15,856 nucleotides of DNA from Rugosimonospora sp036494675 (GTDB lineage: Bacteria; Actinomycetota; Actinomycetes; Mycobacteriales; Micromonosporaceae). Made by a program: the position numbers and the translations under genes. The DNA lies in contig DASXOA010000063.1 in the NCBI GenBank assembly GCA_036494675.1, positions 1-15,856 on the forward strand, written 5' to 3'. Positions 13,091 through 15,856 of this stretch are shown here, in pieces. How positions within the stretch are numbered: the first letter of the stretch is position 1; the number at the start of each line of letters is the position of its first letter. The notes beneath the pieces are model-generated. The model worked only from the letters and a program-made list of their open reading frames with translations, was not told where the DNA came from and made no database searches.

Positions 13091-14671
13091 ATGACGTACC
13101 AGGTGTTCGACACGACGCTGCGCGACGGGGCACAGCGCGAGGGCATCAGCTACTCGGTCGTGGACAAGCTCGCGGTGGCGCGGCTGCTCGACGAGCTGGG
13201 AGTGGGATTCATCGAGGGGGGCTGGCCGGGCGCCATGCCCAAGGACACCGAATTCTTCGAACGGGCGCGCAGCGAACTCGACCTCAAGCACGCGGTGCTG
13301 GTGGCCTTCGGATCGACCCGCAAGGCCGGCGTCGCGGTGCGGGACGACAAGCAGATCAAGGCACTGCTCGACGCGCAGACCCCGGTGGTGTGCCTGGTCG
13401 CGAAGTCCGACATCCGGCACGTGACGCGGGCGCTGCGCACCACCGCCGAGGAGAACCTGGCCATGGTGCGCGACAGCGTCGAGTACCTGGTATCCCACGG
13501 CCGGCGCGTGTTCGTGGATTGTGAACACTTTTTCGACGGGTACCGCTTCGACGCCGGGTACACCACCAGCGTCGTGACGGCCGCGCTGGAGGCCGGTGCC
13601 GAGCGGGTGGTCATGTGCGACACCAATGGCGGAATGCTGCCCTCGCAGATCACCGCCGCGGTCACCGGGCTCATGGCCACCCTGGGCGTGGACGGCGACC
13701 GGCTGGGCATCCACTGCCAGAACGACACCTCGTGCGCGGTCGCCAACACGGTCGCGGCGGTCGAGGCCGGAGTCAGCCACTTCCAGTGCACCGCCAACGG
13801 GTACGGCGAGCGGCCCGGCAACGCCGACCTGTTCGCCGTACTGGGCAATCTGCAACTCAAGCTCGGGCTGCCGGTCCTACCGGAGGGCTGCCTGGACAAG
13901 ATGGTTCGCGTTTCGCACGCCATCGCAGAGATCGCCAACATCGCACCCGACACCCACCAGGCCTACGTCGGGGCCGCGGCATTCGCTCACAAGGCGGGGC
14001 TGCACGCGAGCGCGATCAAGGTGGATCCGTTGCTCTACAACCACGTGGAGCCCTCGGTCGTCGGCAACGACATGCGGATCCTGGTCACCGAGATGGCCGG
14101 TCGGGCCAGCATCGAACTCAAATCCCGCGAGTTGGGGCTCGATCTGACCGGCCATCCGGAGGCGCTGACCCGCGTCACCCAACAGGTCAAGGACCTGGAG
14201 GCGCACGGCTGGGCGTTCGAGGCCGCCGACGCCTCGTTCGAGCTGCTGGTCCGCTCGGAACTGCCCGGGGGCGTGACCCGCCCGTTCACGCTGGAGTCGT
14301 ACCGGGCCACGGTGGAGCACCGCGAGGACGGCTCGGTCATCTCCGAGGCCACGGTGAAGGTACGGGTGCGCGGCGAGCGGGTGATCGCCACCGCCGAGGG
14401 AAACGGCCCGGTCAACGCGCTGGACGAGGCGCTGCGGGTGGCGCTGCGCCGCCACTACCCCGCGCTGGCCGACTTCGAGCTGGCCGACTACAAGGTACGG
14501 ATCCTGGAAGGCTCACACGGCACGCAGGCGGTGACCCGGGTCCTTCTCGAGACGGCCGGGGCCGGCCACGACTGGACCACGGTCGGGGTGCACGAGAACG
14601 TGGTGGAGGCCAGCTGGCACGCGCTGGTGGACGCGCTCACCTACGGATTGGTGCCGGTACCGGCGGCGTAG
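13091..14671 (+). CDS. cimA: (R)-citramalate synthase
   Basis: Condenses pyruvate and acetyl-CoA to (R)-citramalate, opening the threonine-independent route to isoleucine. The 526-residue product has the DRE-TIM signature FDTTLRDGAQREG (6-18), with R11 and D12; GGWPGAMPKDTEFF (43-56), typical of the citramalate branch; DTNGG (177-181); the metal region GIHCQND (206-212); GYGERPGNADL (237-247); HKAGLHASA (300-308); and a C-terminal LeuA-dimer-type regulatory domain (about 395-520, EGNGPVNALDEALR and GVHENVVEASWHALVDAL), which in the family binds the feedback inhibitor. The usual HxH metal pair reads H208-C-Q210. ATG 13091 has AGGAGG (13079-13084) with a 6-nt spacer. The gene sits behind an attenuator-like leader. 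2-isopropylmalate and homocitrate synthases are relatives, but the GGWPG region and overall pattern favour citramalate. The 3' end overlaps the convergent downstream gene by 31 bp. Confidence 0.92.
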   Translation: MTYQVFDTTLRDGAQREGISYSVVDKLAVARLLDELGVGFIEGGWPGAMPKDTEFFERARSELDLKHAVLVAFGSTRKAGVAVRDDKQIKALLDAQTPVVCLVAKSDIRHVTRALRTTAEENLAMVRDSVEYLVSHGRRVFVDCEHFFDGYRFDAGYTTSVVTAALEAGAERVVMCDTNGGMLPSQITAAVTGLMATLGVDGDRLGIHCQNDTSCAVANTVAAVEAGVSHFQCTANGYGERPGNADLFAVLGNLQLKLGLPVLPEGCLDKMVRVSHAIAEIANIAPDTHQAYVGAAAFAHKAGLHASAIKVDPLLYNHVEPSVVGNDMRILVTEMAGRASIELKSRELGLDLTGHPEALTRVTQQVKDLEAHGWAFEAADASFELLVRSELPGGVTRPFTLESYRATVEHREDGSVISEATVKVRVRGERVIATAEGNGPVNALDEALRVALRRHYPALADFELADYKVRILEGSHGTQAVTRVLLETAGAGHDWTTVGVHENVVEASWHALVDALTYGLVPVPAA

Positions 14672-15639
14672 GGTCGCCAGCCCGCCAGGGGCGGACCCGG
14701 CAGGATGAGTTCGGCGAACAGCGGGCGGTGGTCGCTGCCCGGCAACGAGCAGACCACCACCGCCCGTACGCCGATCCGCCGGTCGGCCAGAACGTGATCC
14801 AGCGTCACCCCGGGCACCCGCGACCGGGGCAACCCCGGCCAGTACCCGTGCCAGGTCGGCGTGCCGCCCCGGCCCACCACGCTCGCCGCGTCGCGGTACC
14901 CGGACCGGATCAGTGCGCGCAGCGCCGCGTGATCCAGCGTCGCGTTGAAGTCGCCGGCCAGCAGCCGCAGCGGGCCGTCCGGGGTGGCCCGGTCCAGGGA
15001 TGCCTGCCCGGTCACCCAGTAGCCGATCTGGTGCGCCGCGTACGGCGCCGGCGGATGCGCGGACTCGACCAGCACCGGTGGGCCGCCCGGCACCTCCAGC
15101 GTCGCCGCCGTCGACCGGTACCCGGCCACGCCGACCCGGGATTCGGCCGCGCTCAACGGATACCGGCTGTACAGCGCGGACCCGTGGCCGCCAGGCTGAG
15201 CGTCGACGACCCGGTACGGCAGCAGGTCGTCCAGGCCGGCGGCGCTCAACTTCCGGGCCAGCGCCGGCGTGTACTCCTGCACCGCCAGCGCATCGGGCCG
15301 GTGCTGCGCGACGAGGCCGACCAGGGCGTCCGGATCCGCTCCGCCGAGGAACACGTTCGCGGTCAGTACCCGCAGCGTCACGCCGTTCCCGCGCTCCGGC
15401 CGGCCGACCATCCTGGGTACCGCGCAGGTGGCCAGCGCGACCGCCGTGGCCGCGGCGACCAGGGCGGCCCACCACCGGCCGGTCGCCAGGGCGATCGCGA
15501 GCGGCACCACCGATCCGGCCGCCACGTACGGCGTGAACGCGATGCCGGTCACCATCAGCCAGCCGCGCTCCAGGCCGGACAGCCGGATCACGGCCCACAG
15601 CGCGAACGGCGTGACGAGCACCCACACCACGATCGTCAT
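14641..15639 (-). CDS. Endonuclease/exonuclease/phosphatase-family protein with N-terminal membrane segments
   Basis: 332 residues. The first about 75 residues form three hydrophobic segments (about 2-20, 28-50, 57-75), so the catalytic part is probably membrane-anchored and, by analogy with similar proteins, extracytoplasmic. Family motifs follow: TANVFLGG (93-100), QEYTP (121-125) with metal-binding E122, SAHPPAP (193-199), GDFNAT (229-234), LDHVL (280-284) and SDHRPLFAEL (302-311) with catalytic H304. The fold includes nucleases, phosphoinositide phosphatases and sphingomyelinases; the substrate here cannot be told. ATG 15639 is chosen because the first hydrophobic segment starts there, and TACCGT (minus strand, 15651-15646) ends 6 nt before it, suggesting a leaderless mRNA. 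Its last 31 bp overlap the end of cimA on the opposite strand, and no separate terminator is visible. Confidence 0.85.
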   Translation of the reverse strand: MTIVVWVLVTPFALWAVIRLSGLERGWLMVTGIAFTPYVAAGSVVPLAIALATGRWWAALVAAATAVALATCAVPRMVGRPERGNGVTLRVLTANVFLGGADPDALVGLVAQHRPDALAVQEYTPALARKLSAAGLDDLLPYRVVDAQPGGHGSALYSRYPLSAAESRVGVAGYRSTAATLEVPGGPPVLVESAHPPAPYAAHQIGYWVTGQASLDRATPDGPLRLLAGDFNATLDHAALRALIRSGYRDAASVVGRGGTPTWHGYWPGLPRSRVPGVTLDHVLADRRIGVRAVVVCSLPGSDHRPLFAELILPGPPLAGWRPYAAGTGTNP

Positions 15640-15645
15640 TGGCTT

Positions 15646-15651
15646 ACGGTA
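15646..15651 (-). promoter_or_regulatory. Candidate -10 box, leaderless spacing
   Basis: TACCGT on the minus strand fits TAnnnT and ends 6 nt before ATG 15639. It lies in the 45-nt divergent gap shared with the plus-strand gene starting at 15685. Confidence 0.4.
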
Positions 15652-15684
15652 GCGAGCGCCACGCCGGGGGCGGGCAGGTACACA

Positions 15685-15856
15685 ATGAGCGGCGTGACAG
15701 AACCTCCCGAGCAGGGCGAGCCAGGGTCTTCCGAGCAGGGCGAGCCAGGGTCTACCGAGCCGCTGGACAGCGACACGGAGCAGGAACTCCAGGAGTTCGA
15801 GTTCGAACACGAGCGGGAACACGTGCGCGAGCACGGGCTGGAGCAGTCGCAGCACG
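15685..15856 (+). CDS. Unrecognised acidic Glu/Gln-rich repeat protein, partial
   Basis: An open frame from ATG 15685 runs off the right edge (57 codons seen); GTG 15694 is an alternative start. I do not recognise a family. The peptide begins MSGVTEP, then has two near-identical 8-residue units (PEQGEPGS, SEQGEPGS) and a partial third (TEP), followed by a strongly charged stretch in which EFEFEHEREHVREHG alternates acidic residues with His, Arg and aromatics; this may be helical or coiled. There are no hydrophobic segments so far. CAGG lies 6 nt before the ATG as a weak ribosome site. It is divergent from the membrane-anchored EEP-family gene with a 45-nt gap. Codon positions end in G or C as in the neighbours, which supports coding, but the opposite strand is also open here. 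Confidence 0.55.
   Translation, partial: MSGVTEPPEQGEPGSSEQGEPGSTEPLDSDTEQELQEFEFEHEREHVREHGLEQSQH
15707..15760. repeat. 24-bp tandem repeat, two copies plus a partial third
   Basis: Units at 15707-15730 and 15731-15754 are identical for 23 bases and differ only at the last base; a 6-base partial copy follows. The period is a multiple of three, so it keeps the plus-strand frame and encodes an 8-residue repeat. Confidence 0.9.

Overview
The window is about 15.9 kb of very GC-rich DNA. Codons end mostly in G or C, GTG starts are common, and several genes look leaderless (a TAnnnT hexamer 6-7 nt before the start codon). The serine, leucine and citramalate enzymes look like those of filamentous actinomycetes. 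I suggest Micromonosporales from recalled similarity, not from a search. I see no mobile element, tRNA, rRNA or CRISPR array.

Layout. (1) 166-3204, plus strand: mannosyl-3-phosphoglycerate synthase (mpgS), then D-3-phosphoglycerate dehydrogenase (serA). Both act on 3-phosphoglycerate. (2) 3248-8628, minus strand, read right to left: an ApbE-like flavin transferase, a TetR-family regulator and two ABC half-exporters. The last three overlap end to start and form one operon. A near-perfect 36-nt palindrome lies just upstream of the regulator. The exporter pair has one degenerate and one canonical ATP site, and its second subunit begins with a Gly/Pro/Asn tail encoded by a 30-bp DNA tandem repeat. 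(3) 8888-14671: leuB, ilvE and cimA on the plus strand, interrupted by two minus-strand genes, a PtpB-like tyrosine phosphatase and a small PRC-barrel protein. (4) 14641-15856: a membrane-anchored endonuclease/exonuclease/phosphatase-family protein (minus) and the start of an unrecognised acidic repeat protein (plus) that runs off the window.

How the genes work together. CimA makes citramalate from pyruvate and acetyl-CoA, LeuB performs the oxidative decarboxylation, and IlvE performs the final transamination. Together they supply a threonine-independent isoleucine route and serve leucine and valine synthesis. LeuCD and IlvBNCD must be encoded elsewhere. The most interesting signal is upstream of cimA. 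A tiny ORF encodes M-T-S-S-C-S-V-L-I-I-D and its stop codon abuts a GC-rich hairpin, followed by a strong intrinsic terminator with a T run, about 70 nt before the cimA start. This has the layout of a transcription attenuator sensing branched-chain aminoacyl-tRNA. Other points worth checking are a stress-sigma-like promoter before the PRC-barrel gene, a LexA-box-like palindrome before ilvE, and a repeated 11-bp palindrome inside the mpgS and serA coding regions.
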